Source of the DNA: Colias croceus
Lineage: Eukaryota; Arthropoda; Insecta; Lepidoptera; Pieridae
DNA: 64,000 nucleotides
Direction of reading: 5' to 3'
NCBI RefSeq assembly: GCF_905220415.1
Contig: NC_059543.1
Location: 10,988,001 to 11,052,000 of the forward strand
Under the pieces are notes generated by a model, which saw only the letters and a program-made list of their open reading frames with translations, was not told where the DNA came from and ran no database searches. A program made the position numbers and the translations under genes. Shown here piece after piece: positions 26,701-37,303 of this stretch (positions within the stretch are counted from its first letter, which is position 1; each line of letters starts with the position of its first letter).

Positions 26701-29700
26701 TATCAAGAAAATCAAGAGAAAAAAAAATCCTCTTTTTATCGTCCGATAACAATAAGTAAACTGTACATGCATGTACCCATATATCAAACGCTTCTAAAGA
26801 AGCAGAGTACTTTCGTAACATATTAAGTCCAAAGCTCTTTATCGTTTGCATAATATCATTGACGAGATGCCAAAGAAGTCAACGTATTCCTGTACCGACA
26901 AAATAAACATAAACCAGTTCAATCGCTTTGCATTTTACAACAACAACATTAAAACAAGGCTATCGTTTTAATGCACATTCTTGGAATAGCACTTATATGA
27001 TAGATATCTACCTCTCTTTTCAATTTAAATTCTAATTCCTTCAACATAATATATTTTGTTGAAGGAATTACGGATACCTAGTAAGGTATCCGCTTTCTAG
27101 TATAAACTGAAAATTACTAATTGCGTCCCACGAGCTAGCATGTACAAATTTATAAAAAAAAGTAACTACCCTTAGAAAATAAATCAAACACTAGAAAATA
27201 CTCTTTTACCTTGAATAACTGCCGTGATTTTATATTTACTGACGAGACAGTACTTATTCGCAAAATTCTACACTAGTTTCTTATTTCTATAGTTTCAACG
27301 TTACTTGAAAATCAATTGTCCATAATAAAAATCACGCTTTAGAGACATGAGGATTTTCAACAAACAACAGTTTTGTAAACATACTTTATAGATTCTTGGC
27401 AAAATTACCGCCTATTATTTATTCACTTTATCTTCGCGTTACATTAATTTGCTGTTGGTACAATTACAAGAAGAATAGAATTATCCTGTTCCATATACTT
27501 TACTTTAAATACTTGATAACCACTGTTTATGATCCCTTCTGGATTAAGGACATTAAATGTGTAACGGAACAGGAAAATCTAACTAATGAACTTGATTTAA
27601 GTACTTGGCTGGATTAACATAAGTATTACAATAGGAAATATAAATAGAATCATATTTTTAACCTTACAAACATTACGCATAGTGATAACTATATGAGTTA
27701 ATTATAGCTGAAGCATGCTCATGTACTCTGTGAATAACTTCTTCTGAAATGGAGACAAAAAGACCACAAATCTATGCCGTATCTTCATTGGATGTATAAA
27801 CCCAGGAGGAAATTGCAGTTTTCCTGCCAAATTTACGTTCCATTTGCCGTCTCTAAATTTATAAATTGAGACTAAGTTGTCAAAGGCAACCCAGAACTGA
27901 TGTCTAATATTTTGTCGCGTGGGCAGGGCCGTTCACCCTAGAACCCTGACTAACCGACTTGCTTTTGGATCCATTCCAAATAAGTGTATAAGACCGAAAA
28001 GGCAATATCAGTTTTGTTAAGCACCTGCCTTGCCTTACATCATTAGAAATATGATGATATAATTAATTCTTACTACAATGTTATACATAGTAGAATTTAT
28101 ATATACTAAGCTTAACGTTCGAAATTACCTTAGAACCTCATTATTTTGAAAATTCAAGTTAAAGTAGTTATCATTCATATCAATGTTGATATAAAACTGA
28201 GCTGCGCAGTTACAATGAAACATAACACCAATAATTTCACGACGCATCTCAATCTACAGATTTATTGACTGCACATATAATGCGTTTGAAACTAAATCAG
28301 TATCCTAACACGACACCATACACATGCCAATGGAAACGTGATATATGTACCATTTATAATAGCCGTAATAGTCTGTAATTAGCAATTACATAGTCACAAG
28401 TAATCGAGAGTAACATTCGACCTTGTTTCTAGTGAGGATTCATCACAGTTGCCGAGCTAATCTTATCTGATAACGTCAATGGCAAAGTGAAGTACAATGT
28501 TTTTGTCTATTGGGAAGTTAAGAGATTGAGACGATTGTAGTCAAAAGTTTTAAAAAAATGTCCTTGATTTGATACTTGAGATTCTGCTGCCATAATGCAT
28601 ACAAATGAATAGTTTGGAATTAGAATTTTAAATTTTGAGAACTTTAATTACTAACGAGCTTAAAATTGGTAGCTCTTAATTATACAAATTAATTATATTG
28701 CATAGAAACAGAATTGCGCAATAACTCATAAATATGAACAATGGATGCAGCCAGTAAGATGCACACATAGATGAAACAAATAGAGGCTTCTATGGGCGAG
28801 TTACAAAACTTGTCTTTATAAAGGCACATAGAATAATATGTAGATTTTAAAACAGAATACTTGTAGTACCTTGTTGATAAAATAAATATGTATTGGTTAA
28901 CAAATTTGTATTGCGATGATATTAACAATTCCAAAATATAGAGTCACGTGATGAATTAGGTATCTTGCATGCAATTCAGGTTGTAGTAAGAGATTTTTCG
29001 TGAAAGTATAAGTTAGTGGGAGGAATGCGCTTAAAGGCAAAATACCCGTCCGCCTGTTAACGTGGAATTTAGGACAGTGAGTGCAATTCTGAGGAAACCG
29101 CAACATTGGCTAGGTCGCAACCTAGGTATAGGCAATATTGAACATAATTATTCTCTTACAAATAATTAATTAACGTATTTGGCTTTTATTGACTTGAGGA
29201 TACACAGCCTATTTTCTTTCGATAAAACGGACACATAAAACAATAGTTAAGTATGTAACAATATAAGAGGATTAGGACACTTTAAATTATCTTTATCTGT
29301 GAAAAATAATGAAAGTGGTGATTTGGGAAAAGTTATTTTTAAACAAGGAAGACTTAAAACATTAAAACATGATAACACTTTTTCTAGAGAAGGCACTTCC
29401 CAGGTTCATGACGCAATAAATCTTAAGTGTCCTACATCTGAGAACTATTAATAAACACAAAATTCACGGTTGCTCGGAAGAATTAAACGCAGCACAGGTG
29501 TGGTTTGTAATTAAGATGCTATCGCGGAGCCACGAGGGAATCGTAAATCCGATGATTTATCTACAAAGTGCGAATAGATGGTATTTCTGATCGTTGTCAG
29601 GAATAATTAAAAACCTCTTAGCGCTATTCATTTGCGAGAAAATTGCTTCCTAACACGATTATGAAATTCTTAATTGAATAAATAGTGGGGAAGAATGATT

Positions 29701-32700
29701 AGTTATTATAGTCCATGCAAGAAGATTGTGGTAGGAGAATGCTGAATTTATTAAAATTATAGGTTCGAATACATTTAAATTGGTCCTCTAATCAAGATAC
29801 CGAGATACTATAAAAAGAAAAAAGGCAGACGAGAAAACTCAACAAATCTGCAAGATGCACATCGTGTAACGTGTTATAGTAAGTAGTGGCACGCGAAGCT
29901 GTTCGCATGCTTGTGTGTCACAACCGCATTGCATGCCATTAACTCCAACCTAAAGTGTGTCGTGAAGAAACGAGCGAGGTGCGTGCGCGCATAATTTTAG
30001 CATATTTTTATTTAATAATAGTCCGGAACGAGACGGTTGTAAGCTATTGATACGAAAGTGGACCAATTGGCAAGCGCCGTAGGAAGTGGGCGAATTGTGA
30101 CGAAACTTGTCGTAATATCGGCATTCGGCACACTATTACATGCACTACTCCGAATTGTACCACCCGCGTCTCTTGTTCTAATGACAATTTTTGAGTTTGA
30201 GATTGGTGTAGTTCATTGGTCTTCTCCACGGAAAAGGCGTTACACAATAAGACGTCTAGGAAATTAAAATTCTATTTCATACCTACTAGGCATAGGTAAG
30301 GTAATGGCGTTCTGAAAGTATCTGATAAGCACTGCCACGAAAAATTACATAATAACAATTCTTACGGCCAATATCTAAAAATTAAGGGGGTTATAAAACT
30401 TGTATGAAGAAAGACAATAGCAATAAACCTAATTCTTTAGTTGTAATAAAAAGTGACGTACATAATATGCTTGCAAACATCTTCAAAAGAACTAAATCTA
30501 TATTCATTGCAATGCTTTCGCCTAGCAATTCAAACAGAATTAAAAATAACGCAAGTAACATTTTACATCAAAATAACTGCTACAGGTACTTATGCTATCC
30601 AATTTTGAAGTCGGTCGAGTGTTTTCGGCAATATCCTAAATGTTCCCAACAACTTTCACTTTACAAATACAAACAACCAGACAAACCTCAATCAAAAAGC
30701 ATCAGAGCTCACGTAAATTAATCCTCCAAGCGATTCCATTGAGATACTCAACAATCATACGAATTGCTGTTTATTCGTTGTTTCTGTAAATCACGGCTAT
30801 TGCTTAATATGCCCAATGAAAGTGCTTGCTTTGTAATCTGCGTGGGCGTCGCGTGGGGTGGCTTAGCTGAGCCGTGGGTGACAAGGACACGGCCCACGGT
30901 GGCATTGGGATGTTTGATTTGTTACAATATTGTAACGCATGCAGTTCTATTTGGGTGTCCTAAAAGATTAGTTTAGGTGCCCGAAAGAAAATGTGCATGG
31001 ATTTTTGCATGTACGTACTCTACGATGAATAACGGGATTATTAGGTAGGTACTATTCTGTTGATATTACAAAACTGAAAGTGTTTACAATTTATTTATAC
31101 CTAAATTCTAATATTAAACTTAGCCAATCCAATCAAATTATTTATCTTTTAAGATTTTTCAACAAGTCATATTATGATAGCTATGTTTATAGTTCGATAA
31201 TTCGTAAAACGAGCACCTGAAATATCCTAAATGCAGGTCAATTAAGATAAACAAAGTAGTTGCACGCTTAATGTTATCTGTATGATGTCATAGGTTAAAG
31301 ACCTTACAAATCGTACCAATATTGTATGAACAGGATATAATATCGTATGACATATTATGCAAAATCTCTTGTTATTCAATATAGAACATGCATAGAGTTA
31401 CTTTATTAGAGCTAGCGCGCAAGAGTAACTTTTGTCTCCGCAACTATTTTGTCTCTCCCATCAACTCTATGGGGAGTTGCGTCGCTACGTGCGGGCCGCA
31501 CTTTCTTACTAGCCCATAGAGTTGATGGGAGAGACAAAATAGTTGCGGAGACAAAAGTTGCTCTTGCGCGCTAGAGAGAGAACTTTTATAGTAATATACG
31601 TACATTATATTCTGAAAGAATCGAATAGAATTAAAACAAAATATGAATCTATCAACTGAAACCGGCGATAAATTTTTTCGTTCCTCTAATCCACCGTTTC
31701 ACTTTTCCGTAACTACCGTATAGTTAGCTAATCAAACATTTAGATACAAAGCTATGGTGAAGGTTAGAGCCTGAGAGATAAGATTAAAATCAATGTAAAC
31801 GTTGAGCATTATGAGATTTAGGAAAATTTATCTTCACAAGCTTGAATAACCCGTTAAAATGAATAGTAGTTGGAGTTTTGCAGTAAAATTTTTGAATTTG
31901 GACAAACGTAACATCAATGAAATTCCAGAAAAAGTATTTTTAGATTATGTTTAGTTAAGACGTGTAAACTGTAATAAAGTACATATTTATTACCTAACCA
32001 TGGTACTTATTCTGCACCCAAACTATTTATTAGTGCATTTAACTGTGGCGATTATTTTGCACACATACGCTCTATCTATTTATAGATTTGTGGACATTAT
32101 CAGTCTCGACTCGTCTCTAACGAGGACGTAGAAAGTGCTCTTGACAAAGCCAAAATGACCTTACACTGGGTGAAGATTAGCATTATAAACATATGGCCAC
32201 TTTCAAATATTCCATCGATGTCTGATAGTTACTATATGTTTTCTTCTAGCTATACCCCGCCGTTTTACCCGCATTGCTCCGCTCCTGGCTATGTAGCGTC
32301 ATGATATAATGCCTATAGGCCTTCTTCGACAAATGAGCTATCAAGCAATGAAAGAATTTTTCAAATCGGACCGATTTTTCCTAAGATTAGCGTGTTCAAG
32401 CAAACAAACAAACTCTTTGCCTTATATTGTGGATATGGTTAGCATCAACATTTATGTGCTCTTCCCATGACTTTTATGTGAGAACAGCCCGGTAATATAC
32501 AGGTATTTGTTTATTGTATTTCGCATTGGATAAAAGATTAGCATTGCGACTTTGATGATACCGCCGCGGAATTGATTATGTTCCTGGAAAGTGTCTATTA
32601 TATTATGCTCTATGCATGGATTGGGAGGTAACTTATTATACTATTTTAAATATTGTATATAACTGTTCTACTGTACATAACTATTATTTTTGGTAATTCC

Positions 32701-35700
32701 TTCCCGAGGATTGAGATGAAGTATCCTCATCTAGTTTTATTTTTACTTAAATATCGAAAAAAAAAGTGTAATGACCTTTAATTTGTATAGTAAATAATTT
32801 GAAATACTAGCCAAGGAAAATATTTTCGATTCAAACAAATTTTTCCTCCGGGATCCGACATAGGTACATGCTAGCTAAGTTGAAACAATTTGCTACATAC
32901 CTATGTCACAGAATACATAATAGTAGCTAAACGCTACAGAACGGACACTCTCCGCCTCCCGCCAAAATTAAACACTTACCTCACCCCGCACGATCAGACA
33001 TGTTATGGTACCCATTTCCCCGCAAGGACGATACCAACGACGTCTTTAGACGAAACGCAACGAAGATTGACAACATTAATCAAATTGACTTAAAGCAATT
33101 TTATTATTTTGGATTTGTGATTATCGTTTTTCGTAGAAAATGGTTAGATATTGTGCTGTTTACGGATGTATTTCATCAGAAAAACGCGAATTTTTTTTTA
33201 CGCTAGTCACAAATGTGCCAACCATAAAGAGTTTACACACACATTTGCAGTCTCTACAGTGTGACTGTCAAAACTATAATTTTGTATGGAGTGACCGGGG
33301 TGTGCCTATGTTATGATGAAGAAACGGTTAATTATATAACATTATATCTGTATTATAATAATTAAAACAAATTATTCAATCAGTTTTTATAGATCGCTTA
33401 TGATATTCCTCACGAGTCACGACACGCGTCACGCGCTCAATACACGACAATCAACGTGAAAGAAAGAGGTATCGTAGGTATATCGTATCGTTATTCATAT
33501 GCAATTTTATTCCAGTTAATTTATTCAATTAGAACACCACTAATTACCATTTGCGGCTACAAACATTAACGTGATTTATCTATTGTAATTTTCTTTAAGA
33601 AACGAAAATAAGTAACGACCGCAAAATTCCTTTTAAGGATTTATATCCTTGTGTGTGTAACGTGTTATCACGTTCATTTATCGAATACTAATGTGATATA
33701 GACTATAGATTCTAATAATAGTTTTTTATTCATTTAAATGCATGATAATATATAGTTATGAAATTATCATCTATGATAGTCAGAGGCGTTCCCATGTCGA
33801 CGTAACGATAGATTGTTAGATTGTTCAATCGCTATAAATTGTGTCCTACCCATTGGAGAGTTCAAATATATTCAGCATGTATTATAGAAATAATATAGAT
33901 TATAGGTAATAGGACCAGTAGGTACCTACGTGGAGGTATAAAAACGTCCTTTGACGATTGCCTTGATATTATTTTAATTGAATGTGGAATGATGTTGACT
34001 AATATAATAATATTCAAGTTTTAATAAAAATCGAAGTTTCTTGCGAAAGTAAACATTCTAAAAATTCCAGATATAGGTAGGTATAAATCCTGCGTGCATT
34101 TTCAATCAGTTAGGTATTGACACATGATCTAAGAGAAATGTTTAGACTAAATTCCTCGATCATTCTGTAAGATTCTATCCAGTAATCGAAGACTGGACAA
34201 ATTAGTACTTATATACTTTTAAGAGTTCGCTACAATAATTTCTTAATGAACAAAGATTATCCAAAAGTCGGCAAGTAAAAATGTCGAAAAGAGCTAGACG
34301 CGTAGGTGATCGCCGGCCACTTGATAAACACGATGATATCACAAACCGGTTTCCACCGGCCCCGTTATGGTGACGAGAAATTCCTTCTGACCATTAGATT
34401 TCTTAACTTTCTTCTTGTTTTCGGGTTCTGCCACTTATACACAACCTTACATGCAAGAAATGAGTGATAACTCACTGGTGACATGCTTTTGGTATAAGTA
34501 GTTTCCCGCCAAAAAATGGTGGCTTTGCAATATAGCTACTATAATATATTCTACTAATCTTATGTTTTAGATTTGGATTTTTGTTTCAATTGTATCGCCT
34601 ATAATCGCCTCTAAACATTACATTTAAAAAGGTTGATGCATATTCTTGTCACCTTGTGCATCTTCACTTTAAATATTTATTTGTGAGATAATTTGTCACA
34701 CTTTATTATCTGCATCATTATATTATGCACTACACCTAGCACACACACACACATGCAAGTACATAACAGATGACCTTAGTAATACTACTTTCAAAGTATT
34801 TACTTTATATTATGAAGTATTTCCATCCACATAATATCTATTAATATAAACATTTATTAACTGTATACTCTCTATCTAAACTAATGTGTGGGATTGAATT
34901 CTAAGTCAAGATTTCCTCAAGAAATCTGTAATATCACACACATTATAGCAACATTACCATATTTAAACAGCTATAAAATTTTATTTAATAACTTGAGGCC
35001 TTTTATAATTTTAGACATTACATAAATGGAAGTTCATTATAAATGTGCTCGAAATAAAATTTAATTATATATTAAACTTCGTTTCAAAATATGTATAACT
35101 TTTATTTTCTTTTTAAGTTTATAGGTTAGGTGGTTTATATCCCTACTAGTAATATTGTAAATGCGAACGTTACTCTGTCTGTCTGTCTGTCTGCCTGTTA
35201 CGCTTTCCCGCTTAAACCTCTCAACCGATTTTGATGAAATCCGAACCTTTTATAGCGAAATATGTACCACAGGCGAAGCTGGGGCGGACCGCTAGTAAAA
35301 AAATAATTGTCTCTAAGATTATGCTTATAGTTTCTTCTTGTTTAATACAATTTTCTTTATTTAAGTAGTTTAATTTTCCTTCTGTAAGTAGTTAAGTCAA
35401 CAAAAAATATTGAACACTTTATATAAGTAAGGTAAACTTGTACTAACTTGAATATTGTAATTTAGTTGAAGCTATTTTTGATAATAATAGGATTGTTGCA
35501 GTGTAGCAAAAAGAGATAAATGGATTCAATGTCATTATGACTTGAAATCAACTCATTTTTTGCAGCTACTAACGGAGATCATATACCGTTTATCACAAAT
35601 AATTGGTAATCTTGTAACTATTGTGTGACCGTCAACGTTTTTTGTGAGAATGCTAACATTAAATGCAAAAAATTGTTTAGTCATTAGATAATGACATACC

Positions 35701-36755
35701 TATATTTTTATTAACATTATACAAAAAATCTGTTTATTTAATGTTAGTAAGATTTACCTGGTTTTCAAATACATAAATCTGTAATCTGTGGCATGGTTAG
35801 TCTTGCAGGAAATTATGATAGTTAAGATTTTAAACAATTACACAATAATCTTCGCAGATTTGGGTTTAAATGTGATTATTTTGTACCTATATAGTTCAGC
35901 TTAACCTTTTATTTATCCATGTGCTCTCTCTTTATATTTAACATGCAATTGGCAGTGTTTGCACCGGCCTATGGGCTTCTTGCCAAATAGGGTCAACATC
36001 CTACTATGTATGCCAAATATTAGCCAAATTTTACAATATGTAATAATTTTTTTATCCCATTTTATATAATGTATATATTAATATTACTAAATGTATCTGC
36101 AGCTTCTTGCCCCAAATAAATATTAACAAGTCACAAAAAAATGTGTGTTATATAAAAATAGATGAAATAGAAATAACTTTAGTATGAACTATGTCTGTCT
36201 GTTACACTGACTTATGCTATCAGAACTATAAATAAAATTGGCATATTACAATTTTCTCACATTTGATGCTTTAGATCTTGATGCAATAACTGTGTCAAAC
36301 TTTATTTTAATTTCTTAAAAAATCGTGACATCTCAATTTCAGTCCAAATTTATCACAACCGGTGCGTACTATAAATAGGCAGCTGCGTACCCTGGAAACC
36401 AGCTCATCTAAACTAAAGCACTCTAAACGATACGTCAAGTGACAAAGAAGTCAGCTGAGTGTGTAAACAAGGATTACGTCGCGTATTTTACTTCGATACA
36501 ATTCTACAGGTTATCAACAGGTGAAATTCGACCTTTAGTGAAATTGCGCACGGGTTTTATAACTCGGAGATCCGGTAGCATTTCATGCCCAACACAAGTT
36601 CTCTCAGAAGCACACTTTCACATCATTTGCAGATGAAAAATTGAACACAATCACCTGACACAGTAGTAAGATAAAACGATAAATACCTTTTCCTTTGCCC
36701 GTCCGGCGTGTTTTTGCACTGTTTTCGCTATTAACGCACCTTTACTTTCTGCCAT
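1327..36755 (-). CDS. Amph: Amphiphysin (BAR-SH3 membrane-curvature protein)
   Basis: Ten coding exons, minus strand: 36687-36755, 9771-9906, 9198-9388, 8637-8741, 7371-7541, 6877-7003, 5193-5441, 4696-4806, 2581-2723, 1327-1407. All junctions are GT-AG and phases match, giving 460 aa. Seen: an N-terminal BAR region (about residues 1-240) with family motifs such as KTVQKHAGRAKEK, LLQNLGK, TEVYESGW, GRKLVDYDSQRH and ELPALYDSR; a Pro/Ser-rich linker; and a C-terminal SH3 domain (ATYRY, DELSF.VGD, GWLMG, FPANF). The start has A at -3 and matches the usual family N-terminus. Known of the family: the BAR dimer binds and bends membranes, and the insect protein shapes T-tubules and cortical membrane rather than driving clathrin uptake. 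Two linker exons can be skipped in frame. The 26.8-kb first intron is typical of a regulated gene. Naming is firm; the exon 8 acceptor is the least certain junction. Confidence 0.93.
1471..1650 (-). repeat. Short lepidopteran interspersed repeat (CTAGT-ended)
   Basis: Starts CTAGCTTACCGCCCGCGG next to TTCGCCCGC and runs into a degenerate 'ATTGTAATCGGTT'-type body. It is one of about ten relatives in this window. The family resembles non-autonomous Helitron-like or SINE-like repeats of Lepidoptera; the exact family name is uncertain. Confidence 0.65.
1911..2446. mobile_element. Long-TIR MITE with 155-bp perfect inverted arms
   Basis: The left arm 1911-2065 and right arm 2292-2446 are reverse complements with no mismatch I could find. 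They begin ACAGGGTGTAATCGTTAAGT. The 226-bp centre has no coding potential. It lies in Amph intron 9. Near-identity of the arms suggests a recent insertion, or arm conversion. Confidence 0.85.
2742..2830. repeat. Palindromic foldback repeat, copy 1
   Basis: Contains the hairpin GACACAATAG-aaaat-CTATTGTGTC and a second GC-rich palindrome, CGGCCCGATCGGGCC-like. It begins about 18 nt from the Amph exon 9 acceptor, so it occupies the likely branch-point region. A second copy is at 13668-13757. Confidence 0.75.
2831..4695. other. Amph intron 8, non-coding
   Basis: Apart from the foldback repeat and the CTAGT-ended repeat at 3903-4105, I see only AT-rich sequence with no coding support. Confidence 0.5.
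3903..4105 (+). repeat. Short lepidopteran interspersed repeat (CTAGT-ended)
   Basis: A nearly full-length copy: begins TCCTACTAATATTATAAATG, followed by CGAAAG; includes ACTGAACCGATTACAATGAA; and ends GAAGCCGCGGGCGGAAAGCT then AGT. The CTAGT terminus fits a Helitron-type 3' end (CTRR). Confidence 0.75.
4696..4806 (-). CDS. Amph: Amph exon 8, acidic cassette
   Basis: 111 nt, phase 1 to 1, between acceptor CTCTCAG|GG and donor GTTG|GTGAGT. It encodes an acidic, Lys/Asp-rich segment ending DDVYDIPVG, homologous to the end of exon 7. Alternative upstream acceptors in the same phase exist (for example just before position 4819), so the 5' edge is the weakest boundary of the model. Confidence 0.75.
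5193..5441 (-). CDS. Amph: Amph exon 7, Pro/Ser-rich cassette
   Basis: 249 nt, phase 1 to 1, so it can be skipped without a frameshift. It encodes a long low-complexity run of PSP/SPPP units (an SH3-ligand-like linker), then an acidic stretch ending in EELYDIPVG. The DNA is strongly GC-rich, unlike its surroundings, so the other frames look open too. The ending repeats that of exon 8. Intrinsic disorder and alternative splicing are inferences. Confidence 0.85.
5625..5684. repeat. Perfect 28-bp hairpin with 4-nt loop
   Basis: Arms 5625-5652 and 5657-5684 pair perfectly around the loop CTTT. It is in Amph intron 6. It could be a relic of a foldback element or a small hairpin RNA; nothing in the sequence decides. 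Confidence 0.8.
6517..6870 (+). repeat. 12-bp minisatellite (CAACAAGTTGCT units)
   Basis: About 350 bp of degenerate units built from CAACAAGTTGCT/CAACAAATTGTT. Read on the plus strand it encodes two in-frame blocks with a QQxx period (such as VAQQIEQQIAQEVEQRI), interrupted by stops. The tract ends six bases from the exon 6 donor of Amph. It is antisense to Amph and I do not call it a gene. Confidence 0.75.
6877..7541 (-). CDS. Amph: Amph BAR-domain exons 5-6
   Basis: Exon 5 (7371-7541, 57 codons, phase 0-0) carries the third BAR helix with ELHDELPALYDSRVLFFVNN. Exon 6 (6877-7003, phase 0 to 1) carries VFSELEAITDKLAMDSQRGG and starts the linker. The exon 6 donor (CAGA|GTGAGT) abuts a 12-bp repeat tract in the intron. 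Confidence 0.9.
7542..8636. other. Amph intron 4 with a 'ccgacttcaaaaa' repeat
   Basis: Non-coding. It contains the repeat at 8053-8283; the remainder is AT-rich with nothing recognisable. Confidence 0.5.
8053..8283. mobile_element. Lepidopteran repeat with TTTAACCGACTTCAAA termini
   Basis: Inverted ends TTTAACCGACTTCAAA and TTTGAAGTCGGTTG flank a body with CACCGATTACTCCGAGGTTT and GAATTGGTCCC. This pattern is very common in butterfly and moth genomes. It is non-coding. Confidence 0.7.
8637..9906 (-). CDS. Amph: Amph BAR-domain exons 2-4
   Basis: Exon 2 is 9771-9906 (phase 0 to 1), exon 3 is 9198-9388 (1 to 0) and exon 4 is 8637-8741 (0 to 0). They encode BAR helices 1-2, including FEEHLQNFNRQ, TEVYESGW, LWQDFSHKLGDQVL, TYTNQFPEVR and KRGRKLVDYDSQRH. 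The basic cluster KKIEKRGRK lies where the concave membrane-binding face is in family members. The two introns are 382 and 456 nt long. Confidence 0.92.
10040..10111 (+). mobile_element. 3' tail of an RTE-type LINE or derived SINE
   Basis: GGGGGAGACCTAGGTACGTC, then CAACAGTGGACTTACC and GGGCTGAATGGATGGATGGA. This is the characteristic 3' end with a GATG/ATG-repeat tail of RTE-like elements in Lepidoptera. Only the tail is present. Confidence 0.6.
10745..10903 (-). mobile_element. End fragment of a pogo/Tigger-like DNA transposon
   Basis: On the minus strand it starts TA-CAGTGAAACTTGGTTAAG followed by repeated 'AAGTGGGACC' / 'ATAAGTGAG' units. It resembles Tigger-class termini with a TA target site. 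No transposase coding is left. The class call is by resemblance only. Confidence 0.4.
11817..12048 (+). repeat. Short lepidopteran interspersed repeat (CTAGT family, decayed end)
   Basis: Begins ATCCTACTAATATTATAAAT and continues through TTACTCTTTCACGCAAATAC and GGAAATCCCACTGGAACGGG. It ends with a mutated AGCTAAGT. Same family as 3903-4105. Confidence 0.75.
13255..13436 (-). repeat. Short interspersed repeat, 'ttctctacataagaacc' family, copy 1
   Basis: ACTAGCTGTCCGCCCCGGCT, then CTCTACATAAGAACCATCCT, CGAAATCGGTTCAGCCG and a TTTTTATATAATATA end. Near-identical internally to 59746-59920. Confidence 0.75.
13668..13757. repeat. Palindromic foldback repeat, copy 2
   Basis: Same element as 2742-2830, with the same GACACAATAG/CTATTGTGTC hairpin and GGGGCTCAACGGGTTAATA end. 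Partial inverted termini suggest a small MITE. Confidence 0.75.
15687..15895. mobile_element. MITE with inverted 'GCCGATTTTTCAATCC' ends, copy 1
   Basis: Imperfect arms of about 45 bp (15687-15732 and 15848-15895) share GCCGATTTTTCAATCCTTGG and GATGAATTA. The internal region matches the reverse complement of 53878-54056. Non-coding. Confidence 0.75.
27033..27092. repeat. Two adjacent hairpins
   Basis: TAATTCCTTCAACA/TGTTGAAGGAATTA (27033-27070) is followed at once by CGGATACC/GGTATCCG (27071-27092). Probably a foldback relic. Confidence 0.55.
31412..31574. mobile_element. 62-bp-arm inverted repeat (foldback element)
   Basis: Arms 31412-31473 and 31513-31574 pair with a single mismatch around a 39-nt GC-rich loop. 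The outer end is CTAGCGCGCAAGAG. It lies in Amph intron 1. A transcript would form a long, nearly perfect hairpin. Confidence 0.85.
32252..32415 (-). repeat. Decayed short lepidopteran repeat
   Basis: CTAGCTATACCCCGCCGTTT at one end, and 'AAATCGGACCGATTTTTCC' with 'AGCGTGTTCAAGCAAACAAA' at the other. A diverged relative of the CTAGT-ended repeats. Confidence 0.5.
32905..33315 (+). mobile_element. Relic of a THAP-domain DNA transposon
   Basis: A short reading frame from the ATG at 33140 encodes MVRYCAVYGCISSEKREFFF. This matches the start of a THAP zinc finger (Cys-x4-Cys, CAVYGC), after which the frame is lost. THAP domains occur in P- and Kolobok-type transposases and in some host proteins. 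The 33-bp sequence at 32905-32937 recurs inverted at 63852-63884, supporting a mobile origin. Element limits are approximate and the superfamily is not determined. Confidence 0.5.
35141..35296 (+). repeat. Short lepidopteran interspersed repeat (CTAGT-ended)
   Basis: Starts CCTACTAGTAATATTGTAAA, contains a (CTGT)n stretch and CTCTCAACCGATTTTGATGA, and ends GGGGCGGACCGCTAGT. Confidence 0.7.
36687..36755 (-). CDS. Amph: Amph coding exon 1 (start codon, N-terminal amphipathic segment)
   Basis: Encodes 23 residues starting MAESKGALIAKTVQKH, the amphipathic helix 0 that inserts into membrane in N-BAR proteins. The ATG lies in an AAAATGG context. The donor is AAG|GTATTT, phase 0. It is separated from exon 2 by about 26.8 kb. 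Confidence 0.9.
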
Positions 36756-37139
36756 TTTTATCACTGTTTCATTACCAATCGTCTTTATTTTTATGCACTA
36801 TCAAACTGCAACTGTTTTGGTTGCAGTGTCCTGTCACACGTCAAAATCCAGAGGCTGTAAAATTGTGAACACTCAACACTGACTTGACGCGAGTTTCCAC
36901 TCTGACGGCGGAGAGCTGAAGACCAAATTGTAACAAATTCTTGTATATAGTTTCTGATATTGTCACTAGATGTCGCTCCAATATTTAAAGTTGTCACTTA
37001 TGTAAACTAGATGGCAGTGTAGCATAGAATTCTAATGATAAAAATTAATTAATCAATAGCGTATGCCTTTTTATAAAATTATAATAGTATTTATCTTAGT
37101 TATATTAAATAAAACATAAATTCTGTGTTTTAGATTAAC
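36756..37139 (-). promoter_or_regulatory. Amph 5' UTR and promoter region
   Basis: Sequence upstream of the Amph start. No TATA box is obvious. A repeated 'CTAGATG(T/G)C' motif occurs at 36966 and 37008. The region ends at the retrotransposon tail. The transcription start cannot be fixed from sequence alone. Confidence 0.4.
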
Positions 37140-37303
37140 ATTTATTTATTTATTTATTTATTTATACAAAACCATTCCTACCATTACAGTTTACCCAATG
37201 CGATAGGGAGGTCAAATTTACAATACAATTTTACAAAAAGAAAAAAAAAAAATTACATTAATTAAGATTATAATATAAGTACAACCGCTACAATATGTTG
37301 GGA

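Larger units (their letters stand above)
9907..36686 (-). other. Amph intron 1 (26.8 kb), no host gene seen
   Basis: The intron joins the start-codon exon to the BAR exons. I found no ORF with family resemblance and no tRNA or rRNA in it. It holds the repeats listed separately. Several higher-complexity stretches could be regulatory but cannot be proven here: 14168-14310 with CRE-like sites, 16850-16980, 23460-23640 and 24930-25140, the last containing CACGTG. Confidence 0.6.

Noticed and set aside
30404..30721. 105-aa plus-strand ORF
   Set aside because: Low-complexity Asn/Lys composition typical of AT-rich chance frames; no start context or homologous motif.
34739..34754. CA microsatellite
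   Set aside because: A short ordinary dinucleotide run with nothing notable.
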